From contig NZ_JAQQWT010000018.1 in assembly GCF_028610705.1 (NCBI RefSeq), forward strand, positions 1 through 64,000: 64,000 nucleotides of DNA, written 5' to 3'. The translations under genes were made by a program, and so were the position numbers. How positions within the stretch are numbered: the stretch's first letter is position 1; the number at the start of each line of letters is the position of its first letter. Under the pieces are notes generated by a model that was not told the DNA's origin, searched no databases, and saw nothing but the letters and a program-made list of their open reading frames with translations. Below, in pieces: positions 44,981-53,949 of the stretch. The stretch is from Halalkalibacter alkalisediminis. GTDB taxonomy: Bacteria > Bacillota > Bacilli > Bacillales > Bacillaceae_D.

Positions 44981-45148
44981 GGAAGCGCGGGGACGGTTCT
45001 CATGCTTCCTCTAACGAACCACAGAACCACTCCGTGCAGTGAGGGCAGCCAAAGCGTGGTTTTGATAAAAGAATAAGCATTTTTAGAGAAGTGCTACCAG
45101 CACTTCTCTTTATGATTAAGGAAGCAAGAGAACCGTCCCTTTGCTCCC
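44981..45148. repeat. Two REP units around a terminator hairpin
   Basis: REP units at 44981-45009 and 45119-45148 (opposite orientation) flank a hairpin at 45085-45110 (AGAGAAGTGC, GCACTTCTCTT) and an AACCAC/GTGGTT pair at 45021-45063. The hairpin probably ends the TetR transcript. Paired opposite REPs with a spacer form a BIME-like unit. Confidence 0.65.
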
Positions 45149-45223
45149 TTTGTCCCTCCCTGAGGTATATCTCCTCGGTCTTCTAACATACCTATCAGTA
45201 TTGAAGAAAAAGGAGCGGTGTAG

Positions 45224-46027
45224 ATGGCTATAATGTTTGGAACGCATATTTTGCATACGGTTCAACCAGGTGATACGGTTTACAGCCTTTCTGTACAGTA
45301 TGGAAGTACCGTCGATGCTATTACTCTTGCCAATGTCTTGTATCCCCCTTTCGTTGACCCATATGTGATCTATCCGAATCAAATCCTCGTCATACCAAAA
45401 GTAATTTCAAATGAGACCGTCACGCTATACGTTATTCAAGCTGGTGATACGGTAGGAACTATATCTCAGCGCTTTTCAGCTTACCCAGAGCTTTTAGTTG
45501 GAATAAACAAGACCATTCAAAATCCAAATTTCATTTTTCCTAAGCAGCAAATTCAAATCCCAGCGGTGATATATGAAGTAGAGACAGGAGATTCGCTTGT
45601 ATCGATTTCAGAAAGAACAGGGATTGCCCTACCGGATATTCTTCAGGCCAATCAAGATCGGCCGACCCTGTCACCGGATGTACTTTATTCAGGCATGAGA
45701 CTCATAATCCCGCTTCAGATGTCAGAGAATATGGTTGTCACACAGCCCTTCCCAGGCACCGTTATTCGTGATAATCAAGTCATATCTGGGTATGCGAGAG
45801 CCTTTGAAGCCAATGTCCTTTACCGAGTGGTTGATGATAACGACGTCATCATTACGAATGAAACTTTCACAACCGCAGAATTCGGTGCCCCTTCCTATAG
45901 CCGGTTTCGAGATTCGATTTCTTTTGATCGGGCGCCAACTACAAATGCAGGCGTACTGCAAGTGTATACGAGAAGTGCCATGGATGGATCTGTTCAAGAT
46001 CTTGTTCAGACGAGAGTTTTGTTTTAA
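45224..46027 (+). CDS. Triple-LysM protein with Gmad2 spore-germination-like domain
   Basis: 267 residues, no signal peptide. Three LysM domains that bind peptidoglycan at about residues 6-57 (HTVQPGDTVYSLSVQYGS), 63-112 (YVIQAGDTVGTISQRF) and 114-165 (YEVETGDSLVSISERTG). Residues ~168-267 are a Gmad2 immunoglobulin-like domain (VVTQPFPGTVIRDNQVISGYARAFEANVLYRV), found in GerM-type sporulation proteins. Start ATG behind AAGGAG. Lack of a signal suggests a spore-coat/cortex protein made in the mother cell, which is inference. Confidence 0.85.
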   Translation: MAIMFGTHILHTVQPGDTVYSLSVQYGSTVDAITLANVLYPPFVDPYVIYPNQILVIPKVISNETVTLYVIQAGDTVGTISQRFSAYPELLVGINKTIQNPNFIFPKQQIQIPAVIYEVETGDSLVSISERTGIALPDILQANQDRPTLSPDVLYSGMRLIIPLQMSENMVVTQPFPGTVIRDNQVISGYARAFEANVLYRVVDDNDVIITNETFTTAEFGAPSYSRFRDSISFDRAPTTNAGVLQVYTRSAMDGSVQDLVQTRVLF

Positions 46028-46032
46028 ATCGG

Positions 46033-46076
46033 GAGGAAGCGCGGGGACGAACCGTCCCTTTGCTCCCTTGCTTCCC
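46033..46076. repeat. REP unit, double form
   Basis: GGAGGAAGCGCGGGGACG, then GAACCGTCCC and GCTCCCTTGCTTCC: the standard unit with an extra GCTCCC arm, right after the LysM gene. It may act as its terminator. Confidence 0.6.
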
Positions 46077-46202
46077 TGCGATAACTTTTTCCATAACGGT
46101 TATACTACTAGCAGCTTGACTTTCCGTTATCTGTTTTAGTTACATAAGTACTAAAAGGACATGGTGATTGGATTACAGAAAGAGACAGGAGGCATTTTAC
46201 AT

Positions 46203-46838
46203 ATGAAAAAAGCAATCACATTGATGATGCTCGCTTTATTTTTTGCTATGATTTCAGGATGTGGTGAACCGGAAGCAATGGATGAGGTGGTTACGGAAGA
46301 AGAGGTGGAACCTGCACCAGTTGAAGAGGGAGAGGTCGTTGACGAGGATCAGTCGGTTGACGTTGATAAAGGTCTTTTAAACGTCGTGATTACAATCCCT
46401 CCCAGTATGATTGAAGGGCAAGATCTAGAGCAATTGATTGCGGATGCTGAAGAAGCTGGTGTAAGAGAAGCGACAGAAAACGAAGATGGCTCGCTGACTT
46501 ATGAAATGTCTAGGGCGACACATAATGAGATGATGAAGGAGATGGAAGAAAGAATTAACGAAAACCTTGAGGAAATAAAAGAAAGTGAAGACTATCCGTC
46601 CATTCAGGATGTAACGGCTCATAACTCCTATTCTGAGTTTACTTTAGTCGTTGATCAAGAAGCTTTTGAAAACAGTTTGGATGGGTTCGCGGCATTAGGG
46701 CTGGCGATGACAGGAATGTATTATCAACTATTTAATGGAGATGATCCAGATCATATTAAAGTAACGGTACATTTTGAAAATGCTGAGACAGGTGAGGTGT
46801 TTGATACAACGGTGTATCCTGATGCGTTTGATGAGTAG
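46203..46838 (+). CDS. Lipoprotein of unknown function
   Basis: 211 residues from the ATG at 46203 with AGGAGG at good distance (the longer frame from 46161 runs through that site). Signal peptide ends MISGC; then a very acidic stretch rich in Glu/Val to about residue 60. The domain (NVVITIPPSMIEGQDLEQLI, SEFTLVVDQEAFENSLDGFAALGLAMTGMYYQLF) is not a family I know by name, though similar acidic lipoproteins are common in Bacillaceae. Confidence 0.7.
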   Translation: MKKAITLMMLALFFAMISGCGEPEAMDEVVTEEEVEPAPVEEGEVVDEDQSVDVDKGLLNVVITIPPSMIEGQDLEQLIADAEEAGVREATENEDGSLTYEMSRATHNEMMKEMEERINENLEEIKESEDYPSIQDVTAHNSYSEFTLVVDQEAFENSLDGFAALGLAMTGMYYQLFNGDDPDHIKVTVHFENAETGEVFDTTVYPDAFDE

Positions 46839-46841
46839 GTT

Positions 46842-46869
46842 GGGGTGCCGTTGCGGTGCCAGGCACCCC
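46842..46869. terminator. REP-type hairpin between convergent genes
   Basis: GGGGTGCC and GGCACCCC pair around GTTGCGGTGCCA. It lies four bases after the lipoprotein stop and directly beside the end of the opposite-strand regulator, so it may stop transcription from both sides. Confidence 0.6.
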
Positions 46870-48192
46870 TCAATTCTCCATCACTTTCACCGACAATTTC
46901 AATTCATAAACGGCTCTTGGCCGCCCTTTCGTATAAGGCATTTCTTCCCCAACGGTAGACAGGTATCCATGCGTTGCAAATTTTTTCAGGAGTCGCTCCG
47001 CTGTTCGGCGGCCTACGCCTAAATAATCGGCAAGATCATTTGAAGTGAAGGGAGAGGTGTCTCTTGTTTTCACAAATTGGATGACCTTATCTAGGTTCGC
47101 TGTGCTTATTTGAAGGGCTTTTGCAAGGGTTTGTCGTTCTTCGTTTTCTGTTTGGATGTTGTGCTCCTTTTTCTTTTCGTTTAATGGACCGATGATTCTT
47201 TTTTCCTCCGTCATAATAAACACACTTTGTTTATAGGAAGACTTCCTCGCATAGGTTAAAGCCATTTCCGCATTGCTTTCTGCCTCTTTCATGGTCATAC
47301 CAAATCCAAATCCGATGTGAATCCCTGTCGCTGTCTCTTGTTCGATGTCAGACAGTAAGGGGAATGATTGAAATTGGCTCGTCGCATCTTCAATGCTGCC
47401 TTTTGTCCCGAAAACTTTCACGCAGTCATCCTTCATTTGAATCGACGCTTGAATGATTTTTGCAAATTCAGCCAGCTGGTTTTGAATAACAAGCACCTCT
47501 TCGGATAAAGGCTTAGATGATTCGCTAGAATCGATCGTTATGAGGCCAATGGCAATTTGTGACCGATTACGCTTCTGTAACTCTACGATCGTTTTGGCTT
47601 CTTTTAACGAGTCAATGATGCTATTTTGTGGGTCGAGCATTTTCAGGCACGGTATCCCTTTTTCGGTCAAGCGGTTGAAGATCGCGTGTATGCTTGTTAA
47701 GGCAAGGCTTGTCTTTCCCTGATCCCATAATGCTGTGTGAAACGCTTCAATCTCATCTAGATCAAAGTTCCCTTCCTGTTCTCCTAAGATCGTTGGATAG
47801 TCTTTGACGTGGAGGTGTTTCGGCGTTATTTGCAAATCGTTTAGGACATTAGTGAGATAGGATCGATCTACTAAATCAATCGATAGGCGCTCCATAGGGA
47901 TTTCATGGTGCTGCTTTATATAGAAAAGCGATAAAGTCAGCGCATGTTCGTTAAAGGATGGATAAACAGCCGGAATCTGCAGCTTTTGTCTTTCTAGTGT
48001 TGCATAAAAATAAGGCAGCAGACCGGAGAAATAAAGAATATCACATGGCTCAAGTTTTTTGATAAGGTTGACCGTATCACGTGGGTCTGTATAGATATAA
48101 GGAACCATTTCAATATTTTTTAATTGATGTTCATAAGCTTTAATTTGTTCGAAAGAATCTTGTGAACCAAATACAGCCATTTTTATTTTCAT
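46870..48192 (-). CDS. Regulator with N-terminal ligand domain, GGDEF-like middle and C-terminal winged helix
   Basis: 440 residues, no signal peptide. Residues ~1-200 look like an alpha/beta sensing domain (KMAVFGSQDSFEQIKAYEHQL, CDILYFSGLLPYFYATL, IPAVYPSFNEHAL). Residues ~215-330 resemble a degenerate nucleotide-cyclase/GGDEF fold (TGIHIGFGFGMTMKEAESNA, MALTYARK) without a clear catalytic signature. The C-terminus is a DNA-binding winged helix (FTSNDLADYLGVGRRTAERLLKKFATHGYL). Divergent from the epimerase operon, which it probably controls. No gene name recognised; this domain order is unusual. Confidence 0.65.
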   Translation of the reverse strand: MKIKMAVFGSQDSFEQIKAYEHQLKNIEMVPYIYTDPRDTVNLIKKLEPCDILYFSGLLPYFYATLERQKLQIPAVYPSFNEHALTLSLFYIKQHHEIPMERLSIDLVDRSYLTNVLNDLQITPKHLHVKDYPTILGEQEGNFDLDEIEAFHTALWDQGKTSLALTSIHAIFNRLTEKGIPCLKMLDPQNSIIDSLKEAKTIVELQKRNRSQIAIGLITIDSSESSKPLSEEVLVIQNQLAEFAKIIQASIQMKDDCVKVFGTKGSIEDATSQFQSFPLLSDIEQETATGIHIGFGFGMTMKEAESNAEMALTYARKSSYKQSVFIMTEEKRIIGPLNEKKKEHNIQTENEERQTLAKALQISTANLDKVIQFVKTRDTSPFTSNDLADYLGVGRRTAERLLKKFATHGYLSTVGEEMPYTKGRPRAVYELKLSVKVMEN

Positions 48193-48216
48193 ATGTTCTC
48201 TCCTTAAAAAAGAAAA

Positions 48217-48279
48217 GTCGCAATTGACGAAATATTAATAAAAATATATCATAGTATTTAATTAGCGACAACCAAGCGA
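48217..48279. promoter_or_regulatory. GTCGC half-sites in the divergent promoter region
   Basis: One GTCGC (48217-48221) and two GCGAC words (48264-48268, 48275-48279, in AGCGACAACCAAGCGACA) surround an AT-rich core. The two right-hand words are spaced 11 bases, one helical turn. They are candidate binding sites of the divergent regulator. Confidence 0.4.
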
Positions 48280-48310
48280 CATATAAAATATGTGTAAAAG
48301 GGGCGAAAAC

Positions 48311-49429
48311 ATGATGGAAATTACCGCTGTTCATATTTATGGAATCCATCTTCCTTTAAGAGAACCGTTTATCGTAAGCTATGCAACGTACACATCTATG
48401 CCTTCTATCATTGTAAAAATGGAAACAGACGCTGGATTAATCGGCTACGGTGAAGCGGTTGCAGACGAACATGTGACAGGAGAGACGTGGGCTAGTACCT
48501 ATCAAGTGCTAAAACATACGTTGGTTCCAGCTATTTTAGGAGAAAATCCTTTTCATCTAGAAAAAATTCACGACATCATGAATCAAACCATCCACGGCGC
48601 ACCGGCAGCCAAAGCAGCCATTGATATTGCGTGCTATGACCTGATCGGCAAAGCGCTTAAACAACCGGTCTATCAACTATTAGGCGGGAAGTTTCATGAA
48701 GAGTTTCCAGTTGCTCATGTGGTAAGCATTCTCGAACCGGAGGAAATGGCCGAGCAAGCGAAGCAAGCGGTCGATCAAGGATACAAGATTTTAAAACTAA
48801 AAGTCGGAACAGATAAACGAAAAGATATCGAGAGAATTCGCGCGGTTCGTGAAAAAGTCGGAAACGAGATTGTGATTCGTGTCGATGCTAACCAGGGCTG
48901 GAAGACGAGTGCGGATACGTTGTCTGTGTTACATAAAGTGGAAGACTTACAGATGGATTGGATTGAGCAGCCTGTTTTAGCCGATGATCTCGACGCTTTG
49001 TTAGAAGTAAAGCAAAAAAGTATGGTTCCGGTGATGGCGGATGAAGCCTTGCATAACCAACGAGAGATGCGTGAGATCATTGCCAAGCGAGCGGCGGATA
49101 AAGTAAACATTAAATTAATGAAATGCGGCGGGATCTATCCAGCGATGAAGCTCGTTCATCAAGCGGAGATGGCCGGAATAACATGCCAGGTTGGCTCAAT
49201 GGTCGAATCATCCATCGCGTCAGCAGCAGGATTTCATCTTTCCTTTTCCAAGAAAAACATTACAAGTGTTGAGTTAACAGGCCCATTAAAATTCACAAAG
49301 GATGTCGGTGATTTATCATTTGATCTTCCTTTTATTCGACTAAACGATCTTCCGGGACTTGGCGTCGAAGTGGATGAAGATGTGCTTCAGGAGTTAACAG
49401 ACATGCATGATGTTATGAGAGAGGAATGA
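48311..49429 (+). CDS. Dipeptide epimerase-like enolase superfamily enzyme
   Basis: A ~372-residue muconate-lactonizing-type enolase. The N-terminal cap is VHIYGIHLPLREPFIVSYAT; barrel residues are the KLKVGT Lys pair, metal ligands in IRVDANQGW, DWIEQPV and VMADEAL, and the second Lys in DKVNIKLMKCGGI. This pattern is that of L-Ala-D/L-Glu and related dipeptide epimerases. I take the ATG at 48311 behind AAAGGGG. It leads an operon with an acetyltransferase, an M20 hydrolase and an NhaC transporter, so the substrate may be an N-acylated amino acid or murein dipeptide. Confidence 0.82.
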   Translation: MMEITAVHIYGIHLPLREPFIVSYATYTSMPSIIVKMETDAGLIGYGEAVADEHVTGETWASTYQVLKHTLVPAILGENPFHLEKIHDIMNQTIHGAPAAKAAIDIACYDLIGKALKQPVYQLLGGKFHEEFPVAHVVSILEPEEMAEQAKQAVDQGYKILKLKVGTDKRKDIERIRAVREKVGNEIVIRVDANQGWKTSADTLSVLHKVEDLQMDWIEQPVLADDLDALLEVKQKSMVPVMADEALHNQREMREIIAKRAADKVNIKLMKCGGIYPAMKLVHQAEMAGITCQVGSMVESSIASAAGFHLSFSKKNITSVELTGPLKFTKDVGDLSFDLPFIRLNDLPGLGVEVDEDVLQELTDMHDVMREE

Positions 49430-49433
49430 TAGC

Positions 49434-50162
49434 ATGGAAATCCTTTATCAAGGAACGTTGTTGAATCAAGCAACACATTCTTATGAAGATGTTCAAGTTC
49501 AAACTCTGAACGATCAGCATCGATCGCAAATTTTACAGGTTCAACAGCACGTTGTAGAGCATCTCCAAGTAAAAGAATCCCTGCAGTCTCTTACTCTTGA
49601 AGAATTTGAACACGTTTTCAACGAAGGGGGACTAATGATAGGAGCGTTTGTAGGTGAGCAGTTGATTGCGTTTCGGGCGCTTTTGTTTCCGGGCGATGAC
49701 CCGGAAAATTTAGGCCGTGATTTAGGACTGTCGGTAGCCAAACAACAAAAAGTCGTTCATCAAGAACTAACCTGCGTGCTTCCGGATTACCGCGGAAACG
49801 GCCTGCAAAATCAACTAGCTCAGCTGATTATGAAAAAGTTTTCCAAGCTTCAGCTTCCGTATCGTTATCTTTGCTGCACCGTATTCCCGACCAATGTTCC
49901 AAGTGTAAAAGATAAGTTTAAACAAGCGATGCTCATTGCAAAAATCAAAGAGAAATATAGCGGCAAAATGAGATATATTTTTTTCAAGGATTTAGAACAG
50001 AGTGCCTTGCTTGACCGAAAGACAATCAAAGCCGTACCAATTGCTGATTATGAGCAACAAAAAGTGTTGTTACAGGAAGGATTTTACGGTTTCGATACAG
50101 AGGAAGAAAACGGGGAGACCACGATCCTTTTTGCAAAACCTTCTACAGGAGAAGAGGTATGA
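49434..50162 (+). CDS. GNAT-family N-acetyltransferase
   Basis: A 242-residue acyltransferase. The acetyl-CoA loop is seen as LTCVLPDYRGNGLQNQLAQLIMKKF (usual R/QxxGxG/A), with core strands EGGLMIGAFVGEQLIAFRALLF before it and YRYLCCTVFPTNVPSVKDKFK after it. The first 45 residues and last 60 are less typical. It begins five bases after the epimerase and overlaps the M20 gene by four bases. Its acceptor is probably the amino compound handled by this operon. Confidence 0.78.
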   Translation: MEILYQGTLLNQATHSYEDVQVQTLNDQHRSQILQVQQHVVEHLQVKESLQSLTLEEFEHVFNEGGLMIGAFVGEQLIAFRALLFPGDDPENLGRDLGLSVAKQQKVVHQELTCVLPDYRGNGLQNQLAQLIMKKFSKLQLPYRYLCCTVFPTNVPSVKDKFKQAMLIAKIKEKYSGKMRYIFFKDLEQSALLDRKTIKAVPIADYEQQKVLLQEGFYGFDTEEENGETTILFAKPSTGEEV

Positions 50163-51283
50163 AGCCAATCGTAAAAAGCCTACATGTTCAATTAAATGAC
50201 ATATTTGACCATCTTCATGCCAACCCTGAGCTAAGTTGGAAAGAAAAAAAGACAACAGCGTATCTCAAACAGTTGCTAGAGAGACATGGCGTTCGGGTCA
50301 ACACGTTTTCAGATTGTACCGGTTTGATTGCTGAGATCGGCAGCGGCCAACCGGTCATTGCGGTCCGTGCTGATATGGATGCCCTTAGTCAAGAAGTGAA
50401 TGGCGTGATTCAGGCAAATCATTCTTGCGCCCATGATGCTCATATGACGATCGCAGTTGGGGTGTTGCTCACTCTTAACAATCAGAATCTTCCAAAGGGG
50501 ACGATTCGTTTTATTTTTCAACCGGCCGAAGAAGTGGGAAATGGCGCTTTGAAACTCGTTGAAAAGCAAGTTGTCGATGATGTCGATTATTTATACGGTG
50601 TTCATTTACGGCCAATTCAAGAACTCAAAGGTGGTCAAGCGACACCCGCAATCATCCATGGAGCTGGCTTATTTTTTAAAGGAAAGATTATCGGCGAAGA
50701 TACACACGGAGCACGGCCCCATTTAGGTGTCAATGCGATTGAAGTTGGTTCGACGATCGTTGAGCAGTTAAAAGGGATCTATTTAGACCCGCAAGTTCCT
50801 TATTCGGTAAAAATGACGAAATTCCAAGCCGGTGGAGAACATGCAAACATTATACCGGGATCGGCGGTTTTCTCAATCGATATGCGTGCTCAAACGAATG
50901 AATGCCTGCAGCAGCTTCGAAAGAAAGTAGAGAATTCGATCGAGGCGATAGAAAAGCTGTACGATCTCGAGATTCAGTTGCAAGTACTTGACTATGTTCC
51001 AGCAGCAGAGGTAGATAAGCAGGCTGAGGCCATGATGGAGGCAGCTATTTTGAAAGTACTTGGACAAGAGAATTTCGTTAAACCGATTGTCACATCAGGC
51101 GGCGATGATTTTCATTTTTATACGATTAAACGTCCTCATATTAAAGCAACGATGCTTGGACTTGGAGCCAACTTAACACCAGGACTGCATCATCCTCATA
51201 TGACGTTCGATCGAGAGACGATTTTGACAGGAGTTGAAATCCTTGCACATACGGTTGTGAACACTTTGAACGTTGATAATTGA
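50159..51283 (+). CDS. M20-family amidohydrolase (aminoacylase/N-acyl-amino-acid type)
   Basis: 374 residues, M20D type zinc hydrolase. Features: HLHANPELSWKEKKTTAYLKQLL, AVRADMDALSQE, the metal-binding SCAHDAHM and IFQPAEEVGNGAL, and YLYGVHLRP. The lid domain (GEDTHGARPHLGVNAIEVGS) and ending GGDDFHFYTIKRP are complete. It removes acyl groups from amino acids or splits small amides in the cytoplasm. Overlap with the GNAT gene suggests linked function. Confidence 0.87.
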   Translation: MKPIVKSLHVQLNDIFDHLHANPELSWKEKKTTAYLKQLLERHGVRVNTFSDCTGLIAEIGSGQPVIAVRADMDALSQEVNGVIQANHSCAHDAHMTIAVGVLLTLNNQNLPKGTIRFIFQPAEEVGNGALKLVEKQVVDDVDYLYGVHLRPIQELKGGQATPAIIHGAGLFFKGKIIGEDTHGARPHLGVNAIEVGSTIVEQLKGIYLDPQVPYSVKMTKFQAGGEHANIIPGSAVFSIDMRAQTNECLQQLRKKVENSIEAIEKLYDLEIQLQVLDYVPAAEVDKQAEAMMEAAILKVLGQENFVKPIVTSGGDDFHFYTIKRPHIKATMLGLGANLTPGLHHPHMTFDRETILTGVEILAHTVVNTLNVDN

Positions 51284-51318
51284 AAACGTATACAAAATTG
51301 ATGAGCGGAGGAAATAAG

Positions 51319-52743
51319 ATGAAACATGAAGAAAAGCAGATATCTTTTGGCTGGGCTATCATTCCGTTAATTATTATGATTGCAGCGATGTCTTATACGA
51401 TTGTCATTGTTGGCGGGGATCCACACATCCCGCTGATCCTGGGTACAGTAGTAGCGGCTCTTGTTGCTTGGAAGTCCGGCTTTTCCTGGGGGGAAATTGA
51501 GGGAGGGCTTTACAAAGGAATTCGCTTAGCTCTTCCTGCGATCGTCATTATCATCATGGTCGGAATTATTATTGGCGCATGGATTGGCGGCGGGATTATT
51601 GCAACCATGGTTTATTACGGGTTAAAGCTCATCTCTCCTTCTCTCTTCCTTGTTTCGATTACAGTCATTGCCGCGATCGTCTCTCTTGCGATTGGCAGCT
51701 CATGGTCGACGATGGGAACAATTGGTGTAGCTGGAATGGGGATCGGCTTAAGTATGGGCATCCCAGCACCGATGATTGCTGGAGCGATTATTTCCGGTGC
51801 TTACTTTGGTGACAAAATGTCTCCGCTTTCAGATTCAACCAACTTAGCCGCCGGGGTTGTCGGAGTTGATCTATTCGAGCATATCAAGCATATGTTTTTT
51901 ACGACCATTCCAGGTCTTGTGATCGCTTTAATCGTGTATGGGTTCCTTGGCAGGCAGTTTTCTAGCATTTCGATGGAGGACGGGCAAATTGCTGCTATCA
52001 TGACTCAGTTGCAAGCAAATTTTGTGATTACGCCATGGCTATTACTTGTTCCCGCGATTGTTATTTTATTAGTAGCTCGAAAGGTTCCTGCCTTGCCGGC
52101 TTTAGCGGTTGGGGTCATTTTAGGATTAATGGCACAAGTTTTCGTCCAAGGCGGTGCGATTGGCGATGCGATCAATACCCTACAAGGTGGATTTTCGATT
52201 GAGTCTGGAAATGAAATGATTGATAGCTTGTTTAACCGCGGCGGGATTGACGACATGATGTACACCGTATCGTTAACGATTGTGGCCATGACCTTTGGTG
52301 GTGTGTTAGAGAATACAGGCATGCTTAAGTCGATTGTGAACCAAATCTTAAAGGTCGCTAAAACCGGAAAAGGCTTAGTGACAACGGCCATTTCTACTGC
52401 ATTTTTAACCAATGTTACCGCAGCAGAACAGTACATCTCTGTTGTCGTTCCAGGAAGAATGTACGCTCAAAGCTTTCGAGAGAAGGGACTGCATCCGAAA
52501 AACTTATCGCGTGCCGTTGAGGATGGCGGTACCATCACATCGGTATTTGTTCCATGGAATACATGTGCGATCTTCATTTTCGCAACATTAGCTGTTCATC
52601 CTTTAGAATATGCACCATATGCGATACTGAATTTCGTTGTCCCTATTATTTCACTGATTTATGCATGGACCGGTTTTTCTATTACACCTTTGCCTCCTGG
52701 AGAAGCTGGAAAGGTTGATGAGGATGGTAGAAAGGTAGTTTGA
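51319..52743 (+). CDS. NhaC-family Na+/H+ antiporter-like transporter
   Basis: 474 residues from the ATG at 51319 behind GGAGG (the longer TTG frame starting 51280 overlaps the M20 end). About 11 helices. NhaC signatures: GSSWSTMGTIGVAGMGIGLSMGIP, GAYFGDKMSPLSDSTNLAAG and TNVTAAEQYISVVVPGRMY. Besides antiport, the NhaC group includes malate/lactate exchangers, and the operon position suggests it may carry the substrate or product of the pathway. Last gene of the operon; a REP unit follows. Confidence 0.87.
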   Translation: MKHEEKQISFGWAIIPLIIMIAAMSYTIVIVGGDPHIPLILGTVVAALVAWKSGFSWGEIEGGLYKGIRLALPAIVIIIMVGIIIGAWIGGGIIATMVYYGLKLISPSLFLVSITVIAAIVSLAIGSSWSTMGTIGVAGMGIGLSMGIPAPMIAGAIISGAYFGDKMSPLSDSTNLAAGVVGVDLFEHIKHMFFTTIPGLVIALIVYGFLGRQFSSISMEDGQIAAIMTQLQANFVITPWLLLVPAIVILLVARKVPALPALAVGVILGLMAQVFVQGGAIGDAINTLQGGFSIESGNEMIDSLFNRGGIDDMMYTVSLTIVAMTFGGVLENTGMLKSIVNQILKVAKTGKGLVTTAISTAFLTNVTAAEQYISVVVPGRMYAQSFREKGLHPKNLSRAVEDGGTITSVFVPWNTCAIFIFATLAVHPLEYAPYAILNFVVPIISLIYAWTGFSITPLPPGEAGKVDEDGRKVV

Positions 52744-52747
52744 TGGG

Positions 52748-52985
52748 GGGGAGGAGCGTGGGGACGGTTCTCTTGGACTGGTCAGTCAATGCAAAAGTAA
52801 AAAGTAAAATTTCTGGTACACTTACGGAATTTGCTGTTGTGGCTGCCATTATTAGTTTACCCATACAAGCGGTTTTCACCTATCTATTACCGTTATTAAC
52901 GATGGTGGTTCTTGGGATCGCTGCGTGCCCCTCTTTTAAAGAGAGGTTTATTATTTAGGGAAACATGAGAACCGTCCCGTTGCTT
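52748..52985 (+). pseudogene. Membrane transporter fragment framed by REP words
   Basis: Between REP words (52748-52777 and 52958-52985) an open stretch encodes AKVKSKISGTLTEFAVVAAI then ISLPIQAVFTYLLPLLTMVV. It resembles two helices of an ESS-type sodium/glutamate symporter, but no start, ribosome binding site or remaining helices are present. A relic; the family is tentative. Confidence 0.4.
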
Positions 52986-52987
52986 GA

Positions 52988-53080
52988 GAGGATCTGGGGC
53001 ATCTGATGTCAATTCAAGACAGCTAGTAGAAGAAATTGCTACAGTTTTGAAGCCGTATGTTAAGTCTGAAATTAAGTAGT
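52988..53080 (+). pseudogene. C-terminal fragment of an unknown enzyme
   Basis: The frame GSGASDVNSRQLVEEIATVL then KPYVKSEIK ends at TAG. It is the tail of a lost gene, directly before a strong terminator. The parent family is not recognised. Confidence 0.4.
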
Positions 53081-53084
53081 ATTG

Positions 53085-53135
53085 AGCCCTAACCAATAGC
53101 ACTTGTAAGCAAGTGTGGTTGCGTAGGGCTTTTTC
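53085..53135 (+). terminator. Rho-independent terminator
   Basis: AGCCCTAACCA pairs with GGTTGCGTAGGGCT, with a second inner stem (GCACTTGT, GCAAGTGT), and TTTTT follows. It is the surviving end of the lost gene whose tail lies just upstream. Confidence 0.8.
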
Positions 53136-53164
53136 TTAATTCAACATTAAAAATCAAATTTTTG

Positions 53165-53440
53165 GACACATTCATAATGGAAGGATATAGGTACCTGACT
53201 CCCGATACGTTAAAGAGTTAGTATGTTGAGGGTCAGGAACGGTATCTTCGAACGTATCGCCCATACAAGAGCTGATTTCTTACATAAAGTCTCAACTGAC
53301 ATCGACTCGGTCATAGCGGCACGCGATACGAATAAGCCCCTACACGATACAGCTAAAGACCTTGTGTATCAATAAAAAGAAAGATTAGAAGGACCAATGA
53401 AACAGAGATTGTGATACCCAATATATATGACAATCTACGA
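53165..53440 (+). pseudogene. MerR/DUF3967 gene, decayed tandem copy 1
   Basis: This stretch repeats, with many changes, the end of the HTH part and the hinge of the intact gene at 53950: DIDSVIAARDTNKPLHDTAKDLVYQ in broken frames, with a TAA in place of CAA after VYQ. The match to copies 2 and 3 recurs at a spacing of about 407-409 bases. The left boundary is not sharp. Confidence 0.6.
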
Positions 53441-53474
53441 AGAAAGGGACTAATCGGTTCTATTTTATGATTCG

Positions 53475-53489
53475 TATCGCGGGGCGATA
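53475..53489. promoter_or_regulatory. TATCGC-N3-GCGATA palindrome (first)
   Basis: TATCGC GGG GCGATA, upstream of tandem copy 2. The same element with spacer AAG occurs at 53882-53896 upstream of the intact gene. GCGATAC words are also frequent inside the coding parts. Likely operator of the encoded MerR-type protein. Confidence 0.55.
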
Positions 53490-53516
53490 TAACGTGTAAA
53501 TTCATCAAAAACCTTC

Positions 53517-53870
53517 ATGATTTATAGAAAAGAAGGTTCAATTTGCGATACATTTAGTCAACCAAATGAACGGTCTTTCGCTTCCAAGGAAGTGGCAGAA
53601 GAAGCTGACATTGCAATCCCCACTGTTCGAAAGTATGACCAAATCTTAACGCGAAATGGATATGAGTTGTTAAAAGATGGAGATTGGCGTATTTTTTTCA
53701 ATCTGACATCGAATCGCTTATAGCGTTACGCGATACGGACAAGCCCCTAGACGATACAGCTAAAGACCTTGTCTATCAACAAAAAGAAAGATTAGAAGAT
53801 TTAATGAAACAGAGGTTGGGATACCCGATACATATGACAATCTACGAAGAAAGGGGCTAAACGTCTCTTT
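53517..53870 (+). pseudogene. MerR/DUF3967 gene, decayed tandem copy 2
   Basis: Encodes a near copy of the intact gene's HTH (NERSFASKEVAEEADIAIPT, VRKYDQILTRNGYELLKDGD), but a base loss before the hinge shifts the frame, so translation ends after 68 codons. The following bases still encode DIESLIALRDTDKPLDDTAKD in another frame. The C-terminal coiled coil is missing. Confidence 0.75.
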
Positions 53871-53881
53871 TTTATGTTTCG

Positions 53882-53896
53882 TATCGCAAGGCGATA
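53882..53896. promoter_or_regulatory. TATCGC-N3-GCGATA palindrome (second)
   Basis: TATCGC AAG GCGATA, 54 bases before the intact MerR/DUF3967 gene, exactly where the first palindrome stands before copy 2. Confidence 0.55.
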
Positions 53897-53949
53897 TAAC
53901 TTGCAAATTCATCAAAGAACCTTCATATTTAATAGAAAGGAGGTCCGAT

